Source: Rosa chinensis (taxonomy: Eukaryota > Streptophyta > Magnoliopsida > Rosales > Rosaceae). Taken from it: 64,000 nucleotides of DNA. Shown piece after piece: positions 23,167-34,198 of this stretch. The stretch is taken from positions 21,006,001 to 21,070,000 of the forward strand of contig NC_037090.1 in the NCBI RefSeq assembly GCF_002994745.2, read 5' to 3'. The notes beneath the pieces are model-generated. The model was given only the letters and a program-made list of their open reading frames with translations, was not told where the DNA came from and made no database searches. The position numbers and the translations under genes are program-made. Every line of letters begins with the position of its first letter. Within the stretch, counting starts at the first letter, position 1.

Positions 23167-25587
23167 GTGGGCAGTCAGGCACCGCCACCAAATATCTTTG
23201 AGGATCCTAGGGATGACGAGAAGAAGTATGTAAGGAAGGAGCAGGTCAATCCAGAAACGTCATTAAAGGTCGTCAGCATCTCTGACAAGCGCCCTGAGCG
23301 GATAGTCCGCATAGGCACTCAATTAGACCCAGAGGTGGCGGCGAAACTCACTCAGTTCCTATGTGACAACCCTGTGGTCTTTGCCTGGTCATATGCAGAC
23401 ATGCCAGGTATCTCCCCTAAAATCATCACACACAAGTTGAGCATCAAACCATCCTTCTATCCTATGAAACAGAAACGGAGAGCCTTCGACGAAGAGAAAT
23501 ACCGTGCAATAGGAGAAGAAGTTGCCAAGCTCCAGGGCATTGGATTCATCCGCCAAGTCATCTATCTCCAGTGGATTTCCAACCTGGTTATGGTAAAAAA
23601 GCCTAGCAGCAAGTGGCGGATGTGTGTCGACTTCAAAAACCTTAACAAGGCAAGCCCAAAGGATAGTTTTCCACTACCCCGGATTGATCAACTGGTTGAT
23701 GCTACCGCCGGACATGAGCTCCTCAGCATGATGGACGCTTTCTCCGGCTATAATCAGATCAAGATGCATCCCAGCGACCAGGAGTGCACCACCTTCACCA
23801 CTGACAGAGGCCTATATTGCTACAATGTTATGCCTTTCGGTCTGAAGAACGCAGGCGCAACCTATCAACGACAGATGAACGCCATGTTCGCGGAACACCT
23901 GGGTAAGATAATCGAGGTCTACGCTGACGACATGTTAGTCAAGAGCGTAAAAGCCAGCGGACATGTGGCAAACCTCAAAATCATAGTAACCATCCTCTTG
24001 GCTTATGGTATGTGCCTCAACCTAGAAAAATGTTTCTTTGGCGTCACTGCCAGCAAATTTCTAGGTTATATCCTCAGTGAACGAGGCATCGAGACTAACC
24101 CTGACAAGGTGCAGGCCATCCTCGACTTGAAGGACCCAGAATGGAAGGTGCACGTCCAAAGCCTCCAGGGCAAGCTAACCGCCCTATCTCGATTCATCTC
24201 CAGACTCACTGACAGGTGGGCCCCATTTTTCAAAGTCCTTAAAACGACTCACAAGAAAGTCATCAACCGGAACCCAGAGTGCCAGGCGGCGTTCCAAGGC
24301 TTGAAAGAATACCTGACGGCAGTTCCACTCCTTTCCATTCCTATGCAAGGAGAAACACTATACATACACCTAACGGTATCACAATCAGCGGTGAGTTGCA
24401 CAATCGTCTGGCGGGAGAACCAGGATGAGCTCCCAGTGTTCTATGTCGGTAGAGGCATGAACAGAGCGGAAACAAGATATCCTCCATTAGAACAACTTGC
24501 TCTCACACTCATCGTTGCCGCCAGACGCCTTCGCCAAGACTTCCAAGCCCACACAATCCATGTGTTAACCAATCAACCGTTGAGGCAAGTAATGCAAAAC
24601 CCTGAACATTCGGGGCGCCTCAGCAAGTGGGCCATTGAGCTCAGCGAGTTTGACATAGATTACAAACCAAGAACCGCCATGAAGGGCCAGGCGGTGGCAG
24701 ATTTCATCGCTGAACTCACTAAGCGTCAGCTCGAATCCAATATCGAGGCAGAACCAGGAACGGAGATGGTAATATCTGAAGAGCCGTTTCCCCGGCAGTC
24801 AGACTGGAACCTGCATGTGGACGGCTCCTCTAGCGCAAAGGCAAGCGGCGCTGGAATCATCTTAACAGGACCTTGGGGGCTAAACGCGGAATACGCATTG
24901 AAATTCAACTTCAAGGCTTCCAACAACATGGCGGAGTATGAAGCACTCATTGTCGACCTACTCCTCGCCATCGACTCGGGGGCCGACAATATCAACATAT
25001 TCAGCGACTCTCAACTGGTAGTCAACCAGGTCAACAATAGTTTCCAGGTCAAGGACCAACAGTTAGCGGCATACTTGGGGTACGTCAAGACACTGCTCAA
25101 AAAATTCAAATTTCACACCATCACACAGATCCCCAGGGAAAAGAACGCCAAGGCTGATTCACTAGCAAGACTGGCAACAGCTCAGCCACATCAAAGTCCA
25201 GCAGACACAAGAGTAGAGTGTCTCAACAGGCCAAGTATCACAAAAACCCTGGTAGAGATCTTCAACATTGAGGTCAGCCCTACCTGGATGGACGAGATTA
25301 TTGAATACAAGCGCGACGGGACATTGCCAAAGGACAAAGTCATGGCGCGACAGCTCAAGCGAAGAGCAACCCGCTACAACATCCAGAACGACAAACTTTA
25401 CCGCCAGGGATTCACTCACCCCAACCTCCGCTGTCTAACCCCAGAGGAGGGAAAGGTCGTGCTAGCAATGATACACAGCGGAGAATGTGAAAACCACTCG
25501 GGCGCCAGATCCTTGGCCAATCGCACAATGCGGCAAGGCTACTTTTGGCCTACACTCGGTGATGACTCCCGTTCGCAGAAACGGTGA
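23167..25587 (+). pseudogene. Tat RT / RNase H / archaeal RNase H / integrase start, open 806 codons
   Basis: A long open frame with no ATG at its start, being the downstream part of a polyprotein. RT blocks include KWRMCVDFKNLNKA and YADDMLVKS (catalytic box, about residue 255). The first RNase H follows (PVFYVGRGMNRAETRYPPLE). A second, archaeal-type RNase H is then clear (WNLHVDGSSSAKASGAGI with DG, and FSDSQLVVNQV). The integrase zinc-binding region begins (HSGECENHSGARSL) but is cut after GYFWPTLGDD. The last residues come from flanking DNA. RT is intact by eye, but without gag or integrase this copy cannot move by itself. Confidence 0.9.
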
Positions 25588-25720
25588 AAAATAAAATATT
25601 TACTCTCTACAATAAATCGTTCACTCCAACAAAGATATTGGGGGATATATCAAAAATTTCATAGATAATTTTTTTTTTGGTGAAAATTTCATAGATATTT
25701 TAATCCTTGGGCAATGTTGC
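25568..25720. other. flanking sequence between truncated gypsy element and solo LTR
   Basis: AT-rich, no coding signal. It continues at 28791 across the solo LTR, as shown by the GTTGC target duplication. Confidence 0.6.
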
Positions 25721-27669
25721 TGTGATGCCCCGGAAATTCGTATTTGTTTTCCGAGAATTTTTCGGAATTTAAATTGTGGGTATCGGACGGTTTCGTGGCT
25801 CGTGGACGGAGCGGAAGTGTTTCGGACGAATTTTTATTCGTAAAGTGTGACTTTAGGGGGGGGATCAAGGTTGACTTTTGATACGTTGGGATTCTCTGAA
25901 AACTTCCTTCACGAAAGTTGTAGAGCGCGTCGATACGAGTTCGTGGACATGTGGAACGCGGAAATCGGAGTTTGTATGAGAAAGTTATTAGTGTTTGAAA
26001 AATTTGGAAAGTTATTATATATAGGGGTTTCCCTTTCGGGAAAGTTACTATTCTCATTTGGTAAGTTTCCATTTTCGGAAACTCTCATTTCTCTCCGTTC
26101 TCTCTCCTGATTTTCGACTGACCCGACCCAGACCCGGATTTTCCGACGAGCTCCGGCGACGGCGGACCACCAGACGAGCCCAGATCTGTTCGCCTCCTCT
26201 GTGCGCTCCTCCCTGTGGTGTTGGTTTGCACGGCGGTTCACCGGAAGGTAGTGATCGGAGCCGCTACAGTAGACGAATCGGGACCCGACAGGAAATCCAC
26301 TTTTCCGGTGACTTCTCGGCCGATCCTTCTTGGTTTTGGAATCTCCTCCTCCTTCTGATCATCCTCATGCCCACCTTGAAGGACAATTTTGCGTGTGGAG
26401 TGGAAGATCTAGGTTTGAAAATCTGCAGTGCACAACGAATCTGGGGTTTGATCAGACGGCTGCGATTGGCCGATCTTGCAAGCTTGATCTAGGACGATCT
26501 AGGCCGAACCAAACTTAGCTCCAGGTATGAAAGTTGCTCTACTCTTCATGATGAACATTTTTGGTTGGCTTGATTTTTGTGGTTTTGAGTTTTGGTCGGT
26601 GGTGGTTGTGGTGGTTGCACCGCCGACTGTGGCGGCGTTATGGTGGTCTTTCGGCCATGTGATGGTTAGTTTCTGGTATTGTATATCATCCACTCGTCGA
26701 TTCGAGCGTTTTGATATATAATACGCAATTTTTGGAGATCGTATGAATATATTGTGATTTTTACGGTTTCGGACCGTTTGATACTTCGATCCGTGAGGAT
26801 CCGAGCGTCCGATCGACTTGTGGTTTGGACATATCGATCGTAGAAGTGTTCCGGAGACATTGGGTGGTCTTGGATGTGGTTTCGCCTCGATTGGCGTCAC
26901 TTTGGGGATTTAGTTCAAAACAGGGGTTTCGGACTTAAATTGTTTGTGAATCGTTATTGATTTAAGGTCATTGGTGATTAGGTGCTTCTAAAGGTGAATT
27001 GGACGAGTTGTTGGTGATAGTTTTGGTTCGGTTCTGTATAGAAGACGCAGCGGGAGTCTCAAGGTGAGTAATCTCACAAGGTTCATCAATGAACAGAATT
27101 ACCATTATCGTTTTGGCGTTAATTATTTAACTGCAAACTATAGTTGGTATTAGTAGGCATTCCTGAGCGAATGACTACGTATATATATATATATTTACGT
27201 GAAATATATATATATTCTTGTGGTTGATGTGTGATGACTAATATGCATGATGGGTTCATATTATTGTTGAATGAGACTTTTCATAGAATCAATATTGTGG
27301 AAAAGATGTTTTCTATTGTTTGAAAAGTATTGAGTTTGAGGTTACATTTTGGATTCAAGTGTGACTCATTTTAAATGTATTGGTCCTTGTACCAAGGGTC
27401 ACAGATGGTGAGCAGGGATAGGGAAAGCCGGAACTAGATGGTCGTAACGTTTTTAGGTCAGGTGTGACTTACTTAACGTTGACTTAAGACCAGATGGGGT
27501 CTGAAAAGCATGGGTCGCAGATGATGACCAACGGTTGGTTCTAAGACCAGACGGGGTATGAAAACCAAGAGTCATAGACGGTGATAGGTTGCAAATGGTG
27601 ACCAATGATTTATCTGTGTTATGAGTCTAGTTACCATGTTGTCTTTGAGTTATGGAATTAACTGTGACT

Positions 27670-27731
27670 ATAGATGATATTAATGGCATTTCTGAGTGAA
27701 TGATTACGTGTGTGCATATATATATTATGGG

Positions 27732-27763
<32 letters not shown>

Positions 27764-27875
27764 GTATTCATATATTGGTGGCATTTCTGAGTGATTGACT
27801 ATGTGTGTACATATATATATTATGGGATATATATATATATATATATACATATGTATTCATGTATTGGTGGCTTCG
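27670..27875. repeat. tandem duplication with AT-rich core, inside the solo LTR
   Basis: Two units of about 100 bp, each running GCATTTCTGAGTGA, an ATATAT tract, then ACATATGTATTCAT and TATTGGTGGC. A third partial version starts near 27155. The AT tracts differ in length between units. Confidence 0.8.
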
Positions 27876-27975
27876 TGGTGAATCTGTGTTGTTGTGTTGT
27901 GTGTCTAGGTTGGACTGATTTGTTGTTGGTACATCATGGGGGGTAGCGGGGAGCTATCTGATGCTCATGAGTGCG

Positions 27976-28212
27976 TGTTTTTAAAAGGGAGTTTCGGGGA
28001 TTCTTTCTTTTAAATGTCCTGGGAGGACTTGTTTATCATATTTAATTGTCAGAGTTTCAATTATTATGATTTTGTCACGGGGTGACTTGTGTTGATTTGA
28101 GAACGTGTTTTAAAAGGGAGTTTCGGGGATTCTTTCTTTTAAATGTCCTGGGAGGACTTGTTTATCATATTTAATTGTCAGAGTTTCAATTTATATGATT
28201 TGGTCACGGTGT
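27976..28212. repeat. tandem duplication of about 120 bp, inside the solo LTR
   Basis: The block starting AAAAGGGAGTTTCGGGGATTC and ending near GGTCACGG occurs twice in a row (from about 27984 and about 28103), nearly identical. Confidence 0.88.
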
Positions 28213-28790
28213 GACCTTTATTGTTTCTTTTGGGAAAAGAATGTACTGTTTTGGGAAAATATGGTATGTTTTCCTAATTCTCGAGTTGAAAGGTTTTCCT
28301 CGTGTTTGGCGTGAGTTGTGCGGGCTTTCATCCCGTGAATTGGTGTGAGTTGTTTTGAGTTACTCATACGGGCTTGCAAAAGCTTACCGGGTTTGTTGTG
28401 TGACAACCCGGTACACCATTCCAACGATGTAGGGGTTATTCTGCAGGTCAGGTTGATCGTGGCTGATGCTGAGGTAGCGTGCTTGCAGCTTAACGGTAAT
28501 AAGTCAATTTTGTGACCTTACCGTTATAGAGACTTCCGTTTATAGTGAGCTCTGAGGAGTATTTACGTTTTATTTTGTTGTTGACAATTTAATTCGTAAA
28601 CTCATGTGTTGTGTGACTCTGTGGGGTGAGTCAATATAGAATTTGTGGGTTCAGGGCATCAATATGTACTTGGGTTAAAAGGGAATAAGTTTCTAAGTAT
28701 TTTGTATTGATGGCTGAACATTTCACGCATATATAATTATGGGGTTATATATCGATTTATTGTGTATAAAATCAGGGGCGTGACAGTTGC

Positions 28791-29207
28791 ATTACAAGAG
28801 ATTACCAAAGAAGGAAAAGTGTGGCGCGCACTTCAAGAATGGATAGAGAGGACTATTCGTTCTTAAACATTCTCAATGCATAGTAAGGATCTTTATCTGG
28901 TTGAGTCCAAAAGCTGAGAGCTCTTGGGTGCAGTTTATTATCATAGTTATAAGAATTGTGATGTATGTTTTTGGCATGTTTAAGGGCCTAGCTATTTGAC
29001 CCATCGTCGATCATGAAAGGATGTGATCAATTGTTGTTCCCGCACTGGAGGAGGGTAGTGAATTTGCTAACATGGATGGTAATTTATTGGAGTGATTGAA
29101 ACAAAAGCATGGGGCTGCAATACCCAGTTTGGATTAAACCCTCGAATTTTCTCGTGATTAATTGTTCATCGATCATAGTTTGCAACGCGGTGCTTATTTT
29201 CATTATG
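28791..29207. other. intergenic, no supported gene
   Basis: No element ends and no coding signal beyond short chance frames. Confidence 0.4.
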
Positions 29208-29216
29208 AAATTTGAA

Positions 29217-30607
29217 GAACTAATTTCAGTTTACCCCCTTAAGGTTAGGGGTCATCATCATGTTAGTCCCTCTAGTTTCAATTTAATCAGTAACACCCTT
29301 GTACTCTCCAAATTCATCAGCCGTGTCTAATTTTTGGACCTTCGTCCAAATTGATCGTTAAAACTGTTATGTGGGCCCCACTTAGGGGGTAAAATGTTAA
29401 TTTTGAGCTCCAAATTATAAAAAATAAAAAAATCTGGTTTTCCCCTTCTTCTTTTTTTCCCTTCTTGTTTCTTAATTTTTTTTATTATTATAAATTTTGC
29501 CTTCAATCTATACACCACAAGTTATAAAAGGCATTCGAAATGATTGTAATCGTTAATTGATTCAATGAAGTTTATTTTCAAAAAAATAAAAGGTTTATAA
29601 AAAAAAAAAATACTCTAGGTGGTTAAAAAGTCGCTCGCTGGTCTATGATATTTGTGATATATCTCCAATAAAGCGAAGAATTTTAGGATATATCTGTAAA
29701 ATATAATAGGTTTATAAAGTGAAGAATTTTAGGATATATCTCCAATAAAGTGAAGAATTTTAGGATATATTCCCAATAAAGTAAAGAAATATCTGTAAAA
29801 ATGATTAAAAAATAAATACATATATTTCTTCACTTTATTGGGGATATATCCTAAAATTCTTCACTTTATCGGAAATATACCACAAATATTGTAGACCAGC
29901 GAGCGAAGAATTTTAGGATATATCCCCAGTAAAGTGGAGAAATATTTGTATTTATTTTTTTAATCATATTTTACAAATTTTTCTTCACTTTATTGGGGAT
30001 ATATCCTATTATTCTTCACTTTACAAACCTATTACATTTTATAGATATATTTTACAGATATATCCTAAAATTTTTCGCTTTATCGGAGATATATCACAAA
30101 TATCGTAGACCAGCGAGCGGCTGAGTATTTTTTTTGTTTTTATAAACCTATTATAACTTGTGGTGTATAGGTTGAAGACAAAATTTATCAAAATTAAAAA
30201 TTAAAAAAAAAAACTAAGAAATAGGAGAAGAAAAAAAGCAAAGAAACACCTAGAGTATTTTTTTTTTTTTATAAACCTATTATAACTTGTGGTGTATAGG
30301 TTGAAGACAAAATTTATAATAAAAATAAAAAATAAAAAAAATGAAGAAACAAGAAAAAAGAGAGAGAGAAAAACAGAGGAAAAAACAGAATTTTTTTTAT
30401 TTTTATAATTTGGAGCTCAAAATTACCATTTTACCCCCTAAGTGGGGCCTACATAACAGATTTAACAATCAATTTGGACGGAGGTCCAAAAATTGGACAC
30501 GGCTGATGAATTTGGAGAGTACAAGGGTGTTACTGGTTAAATTGAAACTAGAGAGACTAGCATGATTACGACCCCTACCCTCAGGGAAGGTAAACTGAAA
30601 TTAGTCC
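29217..30607. mobile_element. foldback Mutator-like element, 1,391 bp
   Basis: Long inverted arms (about 29217-29640 and 30110-30607) start GAACTAATTTCAGTTTACC and GGACTAATTTCAGTTTACC. They are flanked by the perfect 9-bp target duplication AAATTTGAA at 29208-29216 and 30608-30616. The centre is a cluster of direct and inverted copies of TTTTAGGATATATCYCCAATAAAG. The whole element could fold into a hairpin several hundred bp long. No transposase. A 9-bp duplication is typical of Mutator-type insertion. It lies 464 bp beyond the 3' end of the terpene synthase coding region. Confidence 0.93.
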
Positions 30608-30616
30608 AAATTTGAA

Positions 30617-31070
30617 ATTAGGGATGTGTCCTAATCAATTTATTAATCTTTTTTCTGAACTTCACATTCACATTATATGTATAAATTCATGATTTGATTT
30701 TATATAATAATTCTAAGAAATTATCGTGTTTTAAGTTGAATTGACTAATCCAATTGGCATTTCCTCAAGATAAATAACATATATATGTTATGAAAATTGT
30801 CACATATATGTACTAAATATTCTTCATTTTTATTTAAAAAATGTAAAAATCTTTATTAAAGCTGAGCTTGAAACATACACAACATAAGTTACGAGCTAGA
30901 CATTCAAACAATTAAATTAGCAAACCCAACAATAATAAAAAGGATAGCACCCCAGTATGTGGAACACTGAAGCACCAATTGATCGATCGAGGTCCATCGT
31001 CTTATTTTTAAAGATATATTCAATAAAATGAAAAAAGGCTAGGAGATTGAATCATGACTGATATCCAAGT
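30617..31070 (-). other. 3' flank of the terpene synthase gene
   Basis: AT-rich sequence downstream of the stop codon at 31071-31073 and expected to hold the 3' UTR. Several AATAAA-like strings on the minus strand are possible poly(A) signals, but none can be singled out. Confidence 0.4.
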
Positions 31071-33471
31071 TCAGAGTGGCACTGGATCAATAAACAGTGA
31101 AGCAATATTGTCTTCCATCTGTTTTCCAACATGCGTGAAGGCATCTCCCCTTTTGTAAAGGAGATCAACCATTCGAGTTACGTTAAGAACACGATTAAGC
31201 ACAGGCATTGGCGCAGCAGTGGGTCTCATAAACTCTTCGTTTATATCCTTCCACGAATCCACAATTCGTTTGTTAAAGACATCAATTGTCTCTTGCTCTG
31301 AGACCCCATATTCATTCATGTAGCAATCGATACTAGAAGCAACATGCCCTCTCTCTTTCTCAAACTGCAAAACCAAATCAAATGTTAATTCCAAAAATAT
31401 ATACTATAGCATTCAATTGCAGCTCACATTTAACGTAGGAATACCTTGTGCCCAGCAATGTCATCCATAAGCCTAAACATGATATTCGAAGCTCGAAGAA
31501 TTTTAGGATCATTGGTCAACCACTCAAATGTCTCTTTTGTTATAATGTCTCCCATGTCTACTAAAGATACCACTGAAAGCATGGTGTTACCTATAGAAGA
31601 TGCCGCAACACGCATATACTCATCCATTCTTGGGGTGCATCCTTCGTGGAACCATCTGGCCTCAGCAAAGTAGAGCCGGGCTTGATTCTTCATCTGCATA
31701 GACAAATATATATCGATGCATCGATCATATATATGTTAAACAAATGAAAAACTTCATGTACTCCATGTAGTTGTAGACTAATCTACCATTGCATAGAATT
31801 AATATATCACGGCATGGAGCTGGCCTAGTTTATGTATCATTGGATAGTGCACTGTGAATATTCCATACTATAAATAAATATTGAGAGCAGTTCTAAAGCT
31901 TAATTTTCATGCTTTGACATACAATTTCTTTTACATAGTAAAGTTGGTATGATCTTCCTTGCTTTATCAGTTCCTCCCCAACTTCATTGACAACATCCAG
32001 AAGTGTTTGATAAAATGGTTGCATATAGTCTGGCAGTTGATCCATGCAACTAGCATCCCATCTGAAAGTTGATTAAAATTTATCCATATTCATGTTAGCA
32101 TATAATGTTAAAGATGTATACTATGCCAAAATTGAATCAGGAGTAACTGAAAAGGTAACGGTTTGTTTCAGACCTCTCAATTGCTTCAGTTAAGATGACG
32201 AGTTCTTCGAATGTACCGAATGCATCATATATATCATCCATTACTGTTACTAACTCAATCAGCTTCGTCAGAATGTTTCTCCCGAACACGTATTGGGGTT
32301 CAAAATATATTCCCGTTATCCAAAAGAACATCTCCACGAGCCTATCTCGAACAAAAGGCAACCTCCTTGCAAAGTCTAGTCCCTTATACCATCTAGTATA
32401 TATAGAACAATATTAGTGGGTTATAATTTATCTTGTATACATATATAACTAACTACTTGATCGGTGGCCTAAAATTACCTTATGATGTCACTGAGTTCCT
32501 TTTTGTGTAAACACTGAACAACATTGAAATCTAACTTGGCAAGTTTCAGTAAATCTTCATTGTGTGAAGCTTCATCTTGGTATATTGACATGTAACGCCG
32601 AGCACCTAACCTCTCTACAGTTTTTAATAGAGGTCTCTCTAGGGCTTCAGTTATTTGTGCTTTCAGCAGAGAGCTTGCACCGGTTAAAGTTGTTGCAGTC
32701 TGGAGATGAGTGGTGGTAAAAAGGAGAGCCTCTTCTAGTAATTTTTCTCCATGCACCATTAGATGGGCTGCCTCATAGAAGCTTAGCATACCAGAAACAT
32801 CAGTAACTAAGCTTTCCTTGAAGTCACCACTAGCATCTTTGAACTTGTTGAATACATCTGCGTAATTAAGTACATATATGGTTTAAAATTAATGGACATA
32901 TATATGTACGTATAAGAATTGAAATATATATACGATACCTAGACTACTTAACCGACCCTTTGCCAAAAAAAAAAAAGGCTACTTAACCTACCGCAGGAAA
33001 CATTATATCCATGTCGTCTGAGTAGTCGAAAACGAAGAGCAACATTGAACAGATCACCATCATCATCATTAATATGTTGGTAGGTAGCATGTATACGTTC
33101 CAGGGCTTGTTCTATTTCAGTTTCAAAATGGTAAGCCACACCGAGGCGCTGGATTGCATCAATTAGCTTCAGTTGATGTGAAAAATCATCAGCAGCATCA
33201 GTGAATACTTCCTTCCTCACTACTTGTTTCAGCTCCTCAACTTGTTTTTGCATATGAGCTTGAGTTACCTGCAAATTAAAACAGTTTAAATGATCAGCAA
33301 AACGTGTGTCCATATGTATGTTGTAGTAATAAAACTTAAACATACAATGTCTTCAGCATAGTTAGCAAACCGATCTCCCCAAATGCTAGGTTCATAATTT
33401 GCTGTGCGTCGAACAACTTTTGGCTTAGCATTGATCTGGGATTCAGCTGCTGGAATAGTTTGGACAGACAT
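31071..33471 (-). CDS. sesquiterpene-synthase-like terpene synthase (TPS-a), seven exons, 560 aa
   Basis: Exons on the minus strand: 33471-33346, 33268-32992, 32857-32479, 32392-32174, 32061-31923, 31693-31445 and 31364-31071. All introns are GT/AG. Lengths 126+277+379+219+139+249+294 sum to 1,683 bp, exactly 561 codons with the stop. The last exon sizes (219, 139, 249) are those usual for class-III plant TPS genes. Motifs: RRx8W (R21, R22, W31), RxR (276-278, RDR), DDxxD (313-317, DDIYD) and the second metal site at 457-465, with Gly at 461 where Ser/Thr is usual. No transit peptide precedes RRx8W, so a cytosolic enzyme cyclising farnesyl diphosphate is most likely. The product cannot be told from sequence alone. 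The exact sum and unbroken frame argue that it is functional. Transposons bracket it on both sides. Confidence 0.95.
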
Positions 33472-33954
33472 GGTTAGTTGGCGGTACTTTTGGAGCAGCT
33501 ATAGGATTATGCTAGGAGCTTCTGTATAAGTATGAACAACATTGCTTTTAGGACCATCTATTTATAGGGGAATCCATCCATATCTGGGAACAGATGCTGA
33601 TAATGAGTTTGGCAGATATTTTTACCGTAGAACAGCTATGCATATCACCTTTGTAACAAAACGACATAAAAAGGACATATTTCCATTTTTAATATAAGGG
33701 CATATACTTCCATTAAACATTAGCAACGTGAATCACAAATCTGACAGGGGGAAAAGGAGAAACAGTAAAATAAGTGCCATTATTTAGGCCCATTACCTGA
33801 CACATAGTAAAAAAGAAAACATTTCCCATCTAAAATGATGCAAATTATTGGATTTTTTGCATCTGCAAATAATTTGATCTAGAGTTGGCCCCACTGTGCA
33901 GAATATTTATTTGGAGTTGACCCTCATTAGTCATCGCTGTGCAAATTATTTGAT
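33472..33954 (-). promoter_or_regulatory. proximal promoter region of the terpene synthase gene
   Basis: 483 bp separate the ATG from the first base of the outer MULE. This is all the unique upstream sequence the gene has before 23 kb of transposons. Apart from the TATA box I assign no specific binding sites. Confidence 0.5.
33558..33567 (-). promoter_or_regulatory. TATA box of the terpene synthase gene
   Basis: CTATAAATAG on the minus strand, about 87 bp upstream of the ATG. It leaves room for a leader of roughly 50-60 bases. Confidence 0.65.
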
Positions 33955-34198
33955 GGAAAAATGATATGTATGGTACCCTATATTTACCTCTTTATAACTT
34001 TTGGTACTTTAATTTTGAAAAATATCAATACGGTACCTAAGGTTCTTAGCCTGATCGAGGATTGATACATATTGCCGTTAGCTCTATTATGAAGGTTGCT
34101 AAGTGGCATTTTTTTAAGGGCACTTTTGTGCATTTATATCTTAATTAATTTTTTTTTCTTTAAGCATTTTTCCTCTCTCTGTGTTCTTTTTATCTTTT

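Larger units (their letters stand above)
20233..25567 (+). mobile_element. Ty3/gypsy element of the Tat lineage, 3'-truncated
   Basis: 5' LTR (20233-20745), primer-binding-like TTGGCGCCGTCTGTGGGAA (20746-20764), gag remnants, protease, RT, RNase H, a second (archaeal-type) RNase H and the start of integrase. Similarity to the complete relative at 44356-56693 ends near 25567, inside the integrase zinc finger. The rest of integrase, the 3' region and the 3' LTR are absent, so no target duplication can be tested. The dual RNase H is the mark of the Tat lineage. It inserted into the right copy of the duplicated LTR-like sequence. Confidence 0.92.
25721..28785 (+). mobile_element. solo LTR, 3,065 bp
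   Basis: Starts TGTGATGCCCCGGAAATTCG and ends ATCAGGGGCGTGACA. It is flanked by the perfect 5-bp target duplication GTTGC at 25716-25720 and 28786-28790, with no internal retrotransposon domain. This is the product of recombination between two LTRs. The TGTGATGCCCC...GGGGCGTGACA ends recall long LTRs of plant gypsy chromoviruses (inference). It contains a leader-like GC-rich stretch (26090-26530), a GGTGAGTAA site (27063) and several internal tandem duplications. Strand is assigned from that layout and is tentative. Confidence 0.9.

Noticed and set aside
27180..27850. AT dinucleotide tracts as an origin or matrix-attachment signal
   Set aside because: They are simple repeats inside a solo LTR and form part of its tandem duplications; nothing specific supports another role.
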